The notes under the pieces: generated by a model
The model's input: the letters and a program-made list of their open reading frames with translations, nothing else
The model's database searches: none
What the model was told of the DNA's origin: nothing
Assembly: GCA_016177905.1 (NCBI GenBank)
Contig: JACOUK010000042.1
Location: 1 to 19,363 of the forward strand
Source: Candidatus Spechtiibacteriota bacterium
GTDB taxonomy: Bacteria > Patescibacteriota > Minisyncoccia > Spechtbacterales > HO2-43-30
DNA: 19,363 bases
Direction of reading: 5' to 3'
Translations under genes and position numbers: made by a program
In this document: positions 1 through 6,328 of the stretch, one piece after another
How the letters are laid out: each line of letters begins with the position of its first letter
How positions within the stretch are numbered: the stretch's first letter is position 1

Positions 1-438
1 GTTGGACCTGGAAATCTTTTTTCAAGCATTCTTCCAAACCTTCTTGTGCGAGGCGTGTCTTATGCGATACGAAGATCAAAGGCAAAAAAGATATACATCG
101 CGAATCTTTTTACCCAGCCCGGGCATACGGATCATTTTACTGTTTTGGAATTTGTCCGGGTACTTGCTTCATATATCGGAGAAGATGTTTTTGACCATAT
201 AATTTACAATAATCGTTTTCCCGACTCTTTTTCGAATGCAGGCGCGAACGCGTCAGTTGGAGCGCCGGTGGCGAGTGGCGTATTCGCGAAAAAAGATAAG
301 AGGTTTATCGGGCGATCAGTCGCGAGTTCTCTGATACGGCGCACGAGCGCGTCTGATCCAATCGCGCGGATTCGGAATCCCTTCTTGCATGATCCTTTGA
401 AGCTGGGAAAAGTAATTTGGGAGGTTGCGCGATTATGA
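1..438 (+). CDS. yvcK: YvcK/CofD-like protein, 3' part only (5' end outside window)
   Basis: The reading frame is open from base 1 and ends at TGA 436-438, so only about the last 145 residues are present. The visible start VGPGNLFSSILPNLLVRGV matches the nucleotide-binding IGPGSLYTSIIPNLLV segment of the YvcK branch of the CofD fold, and IANLFTQPGHTDHFTV matches the family's NxMTQPGETDxYT motif. The end, HDPLKLGKVI, matches the usual C-terminal HDPxKLA stretch. In Firmicutes and Actinobacteria YvcK proteins bind UDP-sugars and affect carbon metabolism and cell wall synthesis; the role here is inferred from family only. The stop overlaps the next gene's ATG (ATGA), so the two are translationally coupled. 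The stretch between the two motifs (about residues 65-110) is weakly conserved. Confidence 0.85.
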   Translation, partial: VGPGNLFSSILPNLLVRGVSYAIRRSKAKKIYIANLFTQPGHTDHFTVLEFVRVLASYIGEDVFDHIIYNNRFPDSFSNAGANASVGAPVASGVFAKKDKRFIGRSVASSLIRRTSASDPIARIRNPFLHDPLKLGKVIWEVARL

Positions 439-1061
439 AAATTATTCTTGATTTCGATCATACTCTTTTTGACACCCCGCGCTTGAAGCGGGCAGTAGAA
501 AGCGTGTTTTTAAAACACGGAGTAAGCCACGATCTTTTTTTGCGTACCCTTGAACAATCGAAGGGCGAGGGACGCGACTGGAAACCGGAGCGGCAATTTG
601 CCATTCTCAAATCGCGCGGAGTTCCACATGTCGATAGTATCAAAGACGACTTTGTACAAGTGCTTCATGGAAGCCACGTATTTTTGTATGAAGACACCCT
701 GCCATTCCTTGAAAAAATAAGCAAAGATAACTCACTGGCTCTTCTTACATATGGGGAAGATTCATTTCAAAATATGAAACTTGAGGGTTGCGGCCGCGCA
801 ACAAAGTATTTTAAAAAAATTGTTATTACCCAGAACATATACAAAGACAAAGAGGCGAACGACTTATCAGGCGGAGCAAAATCTCTATTTGTGGACGATA
901 ATCCAACTGCCCTTTCCGCCACAAAACAATATGCGCCGCATATTGTTACGGTTCGCATCAAAAGAGGAGAGGGCCGCTATGAAAACGAGCCATCTTCGGG
1001 GGGGATTGATTACGAGGTGAAAGGGTTGGGGGAGGTTGAAGATTTAATTTCGCGTTTGTGA
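435..1061 (+). CDS. HAD-superfamily hydrolase, substrate unknown
   Basis: A 208-residue protein with HAD motif I at the N-terminus (DFDHTLFDT, nucleophile Asp and acid/base Asp) and a motif IV-like acidic pair in LFVDDNPTAL near residue 155. A motif II-like Thr lies in LALLTYGE and a likely motif III Lys before it or in the KDKEAND stretch. HAD enzymes of this size are mostly phosphatases; nothing visible fixes the substrate. I chose ATG 435, which overlaps the yvcK stop (ATGA) and has GGGAGG at 419-424, ten bases upstream, rather than the TTG at 417. It is the second gene of an operon with yvcK, tsaC and a PurN-like gene. Confidence 0.8.
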   Translation: MKIILDFDHTLFDTPRLKRAVESVFLKHGVSHDLFLRTLEQSKGEGRDWKPERQFAILKSRGVPHVDSIKDDFVQVLHGSHVFLYEDTLPFLEKISKDNSLALLTYGEDSFQNMKLEGCGRATKYFKKIVITQNIYKDKEANDLSGGAKSLFVDDNPTALSATKQYAPHIVTVRIKRGEGRYENEPSSGGIDYEVKGLGEVEDLISRL

Positions 1062-1071
1062 TGTATGATAT

Positions 1072-1707
1072 ATGAAAGTTGTTTTTCTCACTGAAAATAA
1101 TCAAAACGAAGTGATCCGAGAGGCAGTTGACGTGCTTGCCAAGGGTGGTTCAATAGTTTATCCCACGGACACCGTATATGGGCTGGGCGTCAACCCCTTC
1201 GATGATTTCGCGGTGCGCAGGCTTTTTCGGATAAAAAAACGGCCTTCGGGAAAGCCCGTGCCCCTTATGGTAAAAAGTATCGCGATGGCGAAAAAACTTG
1301 CGTATCTTGATGAACGGAAAGAAAAAATTTTACAATCCCTCTGGCCGGGCGCGGTGAATGTAGTGCTTTACGCAAGAGATCTCGTTTCTCCGCCGATTTC
1401 AGCGCATACGAAAACGGTCGCGCTTCGGATCCCGGCGAACGATTTTTGCATAGCTTTGCTAAGAGCCGTAAATTGTCCTCTCACGTCCACCTCCGCGAAT
1501 ATTTCCGGAGAAGATGCGGCAAGTGACGCGAAAAAGATTACGCAAAGATTCAAAGAGGAGATATATATGCCAGATCTTGTTATTGACGCGGGGAAGCTTG
1601 AGGTAAGTCAGCCGTCAACTGTTTTGGATCTCACAGGTTCAAAGCCAAGGGTCCTTAGAGCTGGCCCGGTGAAAGCAAAGGATTTAGCACATATATTGGA
1701 GGTGTAA
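1072..1707 (+). CDS. tsaC: L-threonylcarbamoyladenylate synthase (TsaC/YrdC family)
   Basis: A 211-residue protein matching the YrdC/Sua5 core: YPTDTVYGLG (residues ~30-40), KKRPSGKPVPLMV (~58-70), WPGAVNVVL (~91-99) and TSTSANISGE (~139-148), ending with PSTVLDL and RVLRAGPV. The family makes threonylcarbamoyl-AMP from threonine, bicarbonate and ATP, the first step of t6A37 modification of ANN-decoding tRNAs in the cytoplasm. Length fits the short TsaC form without the extra Sua5 C-terminal domain. It starts ten bases after the HAD gene stop with no clear Shine-Dalgarno site, and ends one base before the next ATG. The partner TsaB/D/E genes are not in this window. Confidence 0.92.
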   Translation: MKVVFLTENNQNEVIREAVDVLAKGGSIVYPTDTVYGLGVNPFDDFAVRRLFRIKKRPSGKPVPLMVKSIAMAKKLAYLDERKEKILQSLWPGAVNVVLYARDLVSPPISAHTKTVALRIPANDFCIALLRAVNCPLTSTSANISGEDAASDAKKITQRFKEEIYMPDLVIDAGKLEVSQPSTVLDLTGSKPRVLRAGPVKAKDLAHILEV

Positions 1708-1708
1708 G

Positions 1709-2305
1709 ATGTTGTTTCGAATCGCTCTTTTAATAGGAAAAGGAAGCAGAGTGCCTGCGATTGTGTCGTGTGTGTCCAAAATGTCCGGAGCGGAAATTGT
1801 GATTATTGTAAGCTCTATGGGAGAAGGCGTTGGGACAAAAACTGCGCAAGATCATGGAATAGAGGCGAGTGTGTTGCGGCGGGGAGATTTTAAGAGAACT
1901 CCCGAAGGTCTCGAAAAATTTTCAGAAGCGGTTGCGGATATGCTTCGTAAACAGAAGGTGGACCTTATTGTTATGGCTGGCTGGCGTATCATTATGCCAA
2001 AAAGTTTTGTCGAAGAGTTTGAGTTCCAGATTATCAACATTCATCCGTCAATTCTTCCGGCATATCCCGGCAAAGGGGAAGAGGCGATTTCGAGGCAATG
2101 GCAAGAAAAAGCAGAACCTTGCGGCTGTACTCTTCATTTTATTGATGAGGGAATGGATACCGGCCCTATAATTTTACAAGGATTTGTCGAGAGAGGGGAC
2201 TGCGCGACTTTTCAGGAGTTCGAGGAGGCAATCCATCGAAAAGAGGAAGAAGTTCTTTGCGAAGGAATAAAACTTATTGTAGCTCAAAGAAATTCACAAG
2301 ATTAA
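1709..2305 (+). CDS. purN: Phosphoribosylglycinamide formyltransferase-like protein (PurN family)
   Basis: A 198-residue formyltransferase-fold protein. It has the PurN signature NIHPSILPAYPGKG near residues 111-124, with the catalytic Asn and His, and the Asp-containing segment DEGMDTGPIILQG near 146-158. PurN transfers a formyl group from 10-formyl-tetrahydrofolate to GAR in purine synthesis. The start ATG 1709 has a good GGAGG at 1698-1702. No other purine gene is in the window, and many Patescibacteria lack the full pathway, so the true substrate may be another amine; the formyl-transfer chemistry is well supported, the GAR substrate less so. The N-terminal phosphate-binding loop (IGKGSRVPAI) is diverged from the usual SGxGSNxxAI. 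Last gene of its operon, followed directly by a terminator. Confidence 0.8.
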   Translation: MLFRIALLIGKGSRVPAIVSCVSKMSGAEIVIIVSSMGEGVGTKTAQDHGIEASVLRRGDFKRTPEGLEKFSEAVADMLRKQKVDLIVMAGWRIIMPKSFVEEFEFQIINIHPSILPAYPGKGEEAISRQWQEKAEPCGCTLHFIDEGMDTGPIILQGFVERGDCATFQEFEEAIHRKEEEVLCEGIKLIVAQRNSQD

Positions 2306-2328
2306 CCCCCGCAGATGCGGGGGTTTTT
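2304..2328 (+). terminator. Rho-independent terminator after the yvcK-purN operon
   Basis: AACCCCCGC (2304-2312), a four-base loop AGAT and GCGGGGGTT form a perfect 9-bp stem running into a T5 tract (2324-2328). It begins inside the purN stop codon and ends next to the 3' end of the oppositely oriented tRNA-Leu. On the minus strand the hairpin is the same but the following bases are not T-rich, so it works best for the plus strand and may only partly stop tRNA transcripts. Confidence 0.9.
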
Positions 2329-2330
2329 AT

Positions 2331-2417
2331 TGGTGCCCGGGGAGAGAGTCGAACTCTCATGACCTTGCGGCCAATGGATTTTGAGTCCATCGCGTCTGCC
2401 AGTTCCGCCACCCGGGC
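2331..2417 (-). tRNA. tRNA-Leu, anticodon CAA
   Basis: Read on the minus strand the gene starts GCCCGGG and ends CCCGGGC-A-CCA, a perfect 7-bp acceptor stem with the CCA encoded. The anticodon stem is ATGGA/TCCAT around loop CTCAAAA, giving anticodon CAA (bases 2383-2381), which reads UUG. The T arm is GAGAG-TTCGACT-CTCTC. A long variable arm between the anticodon stem and T arm marks a class II tRNA, as expected for leucine. No intron is seen. Its promoter lies at 2431-2458. Confidence 0.97.
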
Positions 2418-2430
2418 GAGCTAGACTGTC

Positions 2431-2458
2431 ATCATACCAGAAATTTTTGTTTTGTAAA
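2431..2458 (-). promoter_or_regulatory. Promoter of tRNA-Leu
   Basis: On the minus strand, TTTACA (2458-2453), a 16-base spacer and TATGAT (2436-2431), preceded by TGG to give the extended -10 TGGTATGAT. The predicted start is about 7 bases before the mature tRNA 5' end. Its -35 overlaps that of the divergent parA promoter. Confidence 0.75.
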
Positions 2459-2479
2459 TTTTTGAACATGTGATACGAT
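2452..2479 (+). promoter_or_regulatory. Promoter of parA-parB
   Basis: TTGTAA (2452-2457), a 16-base spacer and TACGAT (2474-2479), with TG at 2471-2472 giving an extended -10 (TGATACGAT). The predicted start lies around 2486, only about five bases before the parA ATG, so the leader is very short and the AGGA at 2480-2483 would not be in the mRNA. The -35 overlaps that of the tRNA-Leu promoter on the other strand. Confidence 0.65.
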
Positions 2480-2490
2480 AGGATTTGCAC

Positions 2491-3258
2491 ATGGCCACTG
2501 TCCTATGTATCGCCAATCAAAAAGGAGGAGTGGGGAAAACAGCGACGGCAGTCAATCTTTGCGCCTATCTTGCGGTGCTTGGAAAGAAAGTTTTGCTTGT
2601 GGATCTTGATCCGCAGGCAAACGCGACTTCTGGACTTGGGGTGGATCCGCGCAAGGTTGATTTTTCCGTGTACCATACTCTTGACGGAAAAATTCCAGCC
2701 GCCCAGGCTATCAGAAATACCGGTCTTTTTGGATATTCTCTGCTCCCCTCGTCTTTTGATCTCGCGGGTGCGAGCGTGGAGCTTGTCAATATGAAGAATA
2801 GAGAATTTCGCCTCCATGACGCGATTGTTCCTCTGCGGCACGAATACGATTATATTATCGTTGATTCGCCGCCCAGCCTCGGACTCTTGACCATCAATGG
2901 AATCGTTGCTTCTGACGAGATTTTAATTCCCGTGCAGTGCGAGTATTACGCGCTCGAGGGTTTGGCGCAGTTGTTGGCGACCGTGGAACTGGTGAAATCA
3001 AATCTTGGCAAGGATCTCCATATTCTCGGAGCGGTGCTTACGATGTATGATAAAAGGAATATGCTCGATCGTACTATCGCGAAAGAAGTGCGCAGAAATT
3101 TTCCAGGCTATGTGTTCGACGCGGTGATTCCTCGGAACGTCGATCTCGCGGAGTCGTCAGGGCATGGAAAAACAATTTTTCAATTTAATCCAACTTCATA
3201 CGGCGCGCGGGCGTATCGCCAGCTTGCCGAAGAAGTAATAAAAAAATGCGCGGTTTAG
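2491..3258 (+). CDS. parA: ParA-family chromosome partitioning ATPase (Soj-like)
   Basis: A 255-residue ParA/MinD-type ATPase. The deviant Walker A motif is NQKGGVGKTATAVNL (residues ~9-23) with both the signature and P-loop lysines; Walker A' is VDLDPQANATSGLG (~38-51) and Walker B is YDYIIVDSPPSLG (~114-126). It lacks the N-terminal DNA-binding extension of plasmid type Ia ParA, so it is the short chromosomal Soj type. It binds nonspecific DNA as an ATP dimer and moves ParB-parS complexes. I chose ATG 2491 over the TTG at 2485 because the protein normally begins a few residues before the P-loop strand. The last 13 bases overlap parB in another frame, so the pair is coupled. Confidence 0.95.
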   Translation: MATVLCIANQKGGVGKTATAVNLCAYLAVLGKKVLLVDLDPQANATSGLGVDPRKVDFSVYHTLDGKIPAAQAIRNTGLFGYSLLPSSFDLAGASVELVNMKNREFRLHDAIVPLRHEYDYIIVDSPPSLGLLTINGIVASDEILIPVQCEYYALEGLAQLLATVELVKSNLGKDLHILGAVLTMYDKRNMLDRTIAKEVRRNFPGYVFDAVIPRNVDLAESSGHGKTIFQFNPTSYGARAYRQLAEEVIKKCAV

Positions 3259-4139
3259 AATCTTTAATTCCAAAGAAGAAAGATGTCGATGATAAAGTTT
3301 CTTCGAAAGAAAGCGTATTTATGATTGAAGTTGAAAAGATTCATCCCAACCCCTTTCAGCCAAGAAGAGAGTTTCAAGAGGAAGAATTGCAGGAGCTTGC
3401 CTCGTCGATAAGGCAGTTTGGAATTTTACAGCCCCTTATCGTCACAAAAGTTGAAAAAGATACGCCAACAGGCAGAGACGTTGAGTATGAGCTTATTGCC
3501 GGAGAGCGGCGGCTGCGCGCGGCGAAACTCGCGAATCTTCCAAGGGTGCCGGTGGTGGTACGGCGCTCGGCAACGCCGGAAAAATTGTCAATCTCCATGA
3601 TGGAGAATCTTCAGCGCGAAGATCTAAGTCCCATGGAAGAAGCGCGCGCGTATGAGCGTCTCCATAAGGAGTTTAAGATGACGCACGAGGAGATTGGAGA
3701 GCAAATTGGGAAGAGCTCCTCTGTAGTTTCAAACGCGGTGCGTATGTTGCGGCTCCCGGAGGACATGATGAGAGCCGTTGATGAGAAAAAAATTCCCGTT
3801 CATCTTTCAAGATTTCTTTTGATGTTTACCGACGCGCCGGAAAAACAGCGGAAATTGTTTCAGGAAATGCTGGTCCGGAATCTCGACGCGGATGCCGCGC
3901 AGAAACGAGTGTGGGAGATGCAGAAGGACATGGAGATTAATCGTCATGACCGAAGACGCACACATGGAGGTGCTACCCAGTCCGACCCGGAACTTACCAT
4001 GCTCGCGGAGCAGATGAAAGATACTGTGGGAATTTATAATGTAAAAGTAAACCGCATCGGCCGCAAAGCTCGTATTTTGATGGAGTTTCCGACAAAAGGG
4101 CAACTCCTCGCATGGATGCGCAAGATTATCGAAGCCTGA
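3246..4139 (+). CDS. parB: ParB/Spo0J chromosome partitioning protein
   Basis: A 297-residue ParB. The N-terminal CTP-binding domain has IHPNPFQPRREF (~33-44), GERRLRAAK (~88-96) and the MENLQRE box (~119-125). The central helix-turn-helix, MTHEEIGEQIGKSSSVVSNAVRML trimmed here to its core TXEEIGEQIGKS (~142-160), reads parS DNA. The C-terminal part from about residue 235 fits a dimerisation domain. The protein forms CTP-dependent sliding clamps at parS and stimulates ParA. It starts inside parA (13-base overlap) and ends four bases before the stop of the convergent rel gene with no hairpin between them. No full parS (TGTTTCACGTGAAACA) was found in the window. Confidence 0.94.
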   Translation: MRGLESLIPKKKDVDDKVSSKESVFMIEVEKIHPNPFQPRREFQEEELQELASSIRQFGILQPLIVTKVEKDTPTGRDVEYELIAGERRLRAAKLANLPRVPVVVRRSATPEKLSISMMENLQREDLSPMEEARAYERLHKEFKMTHEEIGEQIGKSSSVVSNAVRMLRLPEDMMRAVDEKKIPVHLSRFLLMFTDAPEKQRKLFQEMLVRNLDADAAQKRVWEMQKDMEINRHDRRRTHGGATQSDPELTMLAEQMKDTVGIYNVKVNRIGRKARILMEFPTKGQLLAWMRKIIEA

Positions 4140-4143
4140 AACA

Positions 4144-6327
4144 TTATATTCTTTTTGCTTCTCTTACGCTTTTTATTTTCTCGAGGGTCTTCAGCAAAAG
4201 CCGAAGCTGATCAACGTCAAAAACTTCCATTGTGATAAGGATTGTAACATCCGGCTCGCCGCTTTCTTTGCTTGATACAGAGAGGATATTGATTCCCATA
4301 TTGGAGATTGCGGAGCTTACTTCTTGGAGCAATCCCACGCGGTCAAAGGCTGCGATTTTTATTTTCACAAAGCGGCTTCCTGCCTTGGGCTGCCACGCGG
4401 CGGGAACAACTCGCTCTGGATTTTTGACGGAAACTCGCATAAATGACGGGCATCGAATCTTATGGATTGCCGCGTAAGCTTGTGTGGTGACATATCCTTG
4501 AATTTTCTCGCCCGGCAACGGAGAACAGCAAAGAGCAATGCGGGTTTTAATTCCTCGACTGCCCGCAAGTTCAATTCCAGAAGTTTTATCTCCGCGCTCG
4601 CCATACGCCATGGGAATCGCGCGTTGCGCGAGAATTTCCTTTTCATCAGTTACGTATTTTACGACCCGATACGGCGATATTTCTCCTTCTCCAAGAGCGG
4701 CAAGAAGTGACTGTTCGGTATGATACGGAAGGTTTTGAAGCGCTTTTGCTCTGCGATTTGGCGGGATAGCGCCCCATGAACCTTGATTCAATCTCTCCAA
4801 TTCTTTATTGAGCAGAGTTTCTCCTTCTTGAATTTTTTCTTCTCTTCGCGCTTTTTTAAGATGGGCGCGGATATGAGATCTCGCGATATTTGTCTTGACG
4901 AAGCCGAGCCAGTCGCGGGAGGGATGTTTTTTTGCGTCTTTTATAATCTCCACCATATCGCCGTTTGCGAGCGTCTGATCAAGGCGAACAACTTCGCTAT
5001 TTACCTTTGCTTGGGAGCACGTATCGCCAAGAGTACTATGTATCGAATACGCAAAATCAACTGGAGTCGCCTGTTCCGGCAGATCAATGACGTCTCCTTT
5101 TGGGGTGAACACAAAAATCCTGTTTGAAAAGACATCAATTTTTAGATTCTCCAGGAAATCCGCTGATTCTTTCGTTTCATTTTGCCACTGACGGATTTGT
5201 TTAATCCATTCAAATTTTTGCCCTTCAAGTCGCGCGCCCTGTTTTGGCTTATCCTTTTCCCGATAGAGCCAGTGAGCCGCGATTCCATTTTCCGCGGCTT
5301 CGTGCATTTCTTTGGTCCGGATTTGAAATTCAGTGATGTGGCCTCCCTTGTCTCCCTTCGGGAGATCTCCCATAGGGAGACAAAACACCGTGGTATGGAT
5401 GCTTTGATAGCCGTTTGGTTTTGGAAGGGCGATATAGTCTTTGATTCTTCCGGGAAGCGGTTTCCAGAGTTTGTGGATAATGCCAAGAGCGGCGTAGCAT
5501 TCCTCGATGCTTGCAACAATAATACGCATCGCGACTAAATCATAGATCGCGTCCCAATTCATGTGGTAGCGTTTGAGTTTGTCGTACAGAGACCAGTAGT
5601 GTTTCGCGCGCGTTTGGATTTCAAGCGGTCGTATCCCTTCTTTTATGAGCTGTTTTTGAACATACGGCCGAACGATGTCGAGATATTTTTCCCGCTCGGG
5701 GTATCGAGCTTGGACATTTTCGAGAATCATCTGGTATTCCTGCGGGTAGCAGTATTTAAACGCGAGATCTTCGATTTTTTTTGAAAGTTCACTGACTCCG
5801 AATCGGAACGCGAGCGGCGCGTAAATTTCAAGACTTTCAAGCGCGATTCGTTTTTGTTTGGCAATAGGAAGCGCGTCAAGTGTTTGGAGATTGTGATATC
5901 GGTCCGCGAGTTTGATTAAGAGCACGCGGAAATCCTGCGCCAAAGCGATGAGCATTTTTCGCACATTTTCGGCATGGCGCTCCACTCCCCGATATTTTAT
6001 TTTTCCGAGTTTTGAAACTCCTTCGACGAGAAAAGCAACATTTTTCCCGAATCTTTCTTCGATTTGCTCCTTTGTTGCCGTGGTATCGTCAAGCGTATCG
6101 TGGAGAAGGGCAGCTTGTATCGTTTGCGCGTCAAGCTCCATTTGACGAAGAGTAAGAGCAGTGCGGAGAGGGTGTACGATATAGTCTTCGCCACCCGCTC
6201 TTTTTTGTCCTTTATGCGCTTCGTTTGCAAACTCAAACGCCTCCGTGATCAGTTTTTTTTCGGAGTTTGCGTAGGGTTTTTGAATTTGGGCGAGAATCGC
6301 GCGCGACTGCGCTTCACTACTTGCCAT
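4144..6327 (-). CDS. rel: Bifunctional (p)ppGpp synthetase/hydrolase (long RelA/SpoT homolog)
   Basis: A full-length 727-residue long RSH protein. The HD hydrolase domain shows HKGQKRAGGEDYIVHP (~38-53), the metal pair in LLHDTLDDT (~74-82) and LADRYHN (~140). The synthetase domain has the RIKD form of the RXKD motif (~293), typical of bifunctional enzymes, then PKPNGYQSIHTTV and EFQIRT with the catalytic Glu. A TGS domain (FTPKGDVIDLPEQATPVDFA), a Cys-containing region (ALCCSPLPGEKIQGY) and a C-terminal ACT domain follow. The usual HDxxED reads HDTLDD, so Glu is replaced by Asp at a position linked to hydrolase catalysis. Residues ~316-327 are an extra loop coded by a 36-base palindrome. The start lies one base after the topA stop; convergent with parB. 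Confidence 0.95.
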   Translation of the reverse strand: MASSEAQSRAILAQIQKPYANSEKKLITEAFEFANEAHKGQKRAGGEDYIVHPLRTALTLRQMELDAQTIQAALLHDTLDDTTATKEQIEERFGKNVAFLVEGVSKLGKIKYRGVERHAENVRKMLIALAQDFRVLLIKLADRYHNLQTLDALPIAKQKRIALESLEIYAPLAFRFGVSELSKKIEDLAFKYCYPQEYQMILENVQARYPEREKYLDIVRPYVQKQLIKEGIRPLEIQTRAKHYWSLYDKLKRYHMNWDAIYDLVAMRIIVASIEECYAALGIIHKLWKPLPGRIKDYIALPKPNGYQSIHTTVFCLPMGDLPKGDKGGHITEFQIRTKEMHEAAENGIAAHWLYREKDKPKQGARLEGQKFEWIKQIRQWQNETKESADFLENLKIDVFSNRIFVFTPKGDVIDLPEQATPVDFAYSIHSTLGDTCSQAKVNSEVVRLDQTLANGDMVEIIKDAKKHPSRDWLGFVKTNIARSHIRAHLKKARREEKIQEGETLLNKELERLNQGSWGAIPPNRRAKALQNLPYHTEQSLLAALGEGEISPYRVVKYVTDEKEILAQRAIPMAYGERGDKTSGIELAGSRGIKTRIALCCSPLPGEKIQGYVTTQAYAAIHKIRCPSFMRVSVKNPERVVPAAWQPKAGSRFVKIKIAAFDRVGLLQEVSSAISNMGINILSVSSKESGEPDVTILITMEVFDVDQLRLLLKTLEKIKSVREAKRI
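5348..5383 (-). repeat. 36-base in-frame palindrome inside rel
   Basis: TTGTCTCCC (5348-5356) and GGGAGACAA (5375-5383) are perfect inverted repeats around GGGAGATCTCCC, itself a palindrome; only the three-base spacers TTC and ATA break full symmetry. The whole unit is 36 bases and adds exactly 12 codons. It encodes a repetitive loop with LPMGDLPKGD in the synthetase domain, just before EFQIRT, where RelA/SpoT proteins normally have about six to nine residues. Removing it leaves the frame intact (TTV-LGGHI-TEFQIRT). Confidence 0.8.
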
Positions 6328-6328
6328 A

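Noticed and set aside
503..519. CGTGTTTT-T-AAAACACG inverted repeat in the HAD gene
   Set aside because: Eight-base arms are not rare enough in 19 kb, and the codons give ordinary residues (SVFLKHG).
1064..1069. TATGAT between the HAD gene and tsaC as a promoter
   Set aside because: It ends two bases before the tsaC ATG, so transcription would start inside the gene; no matching -35 with TG extension.
5472..5480. TGTGGATAA, a consensus DnaA box on the minus strand
   Set aside because: It lies in rel and encodes the conserved IIHKLW stretch of the synthetase domain, so protein constraint explains it.
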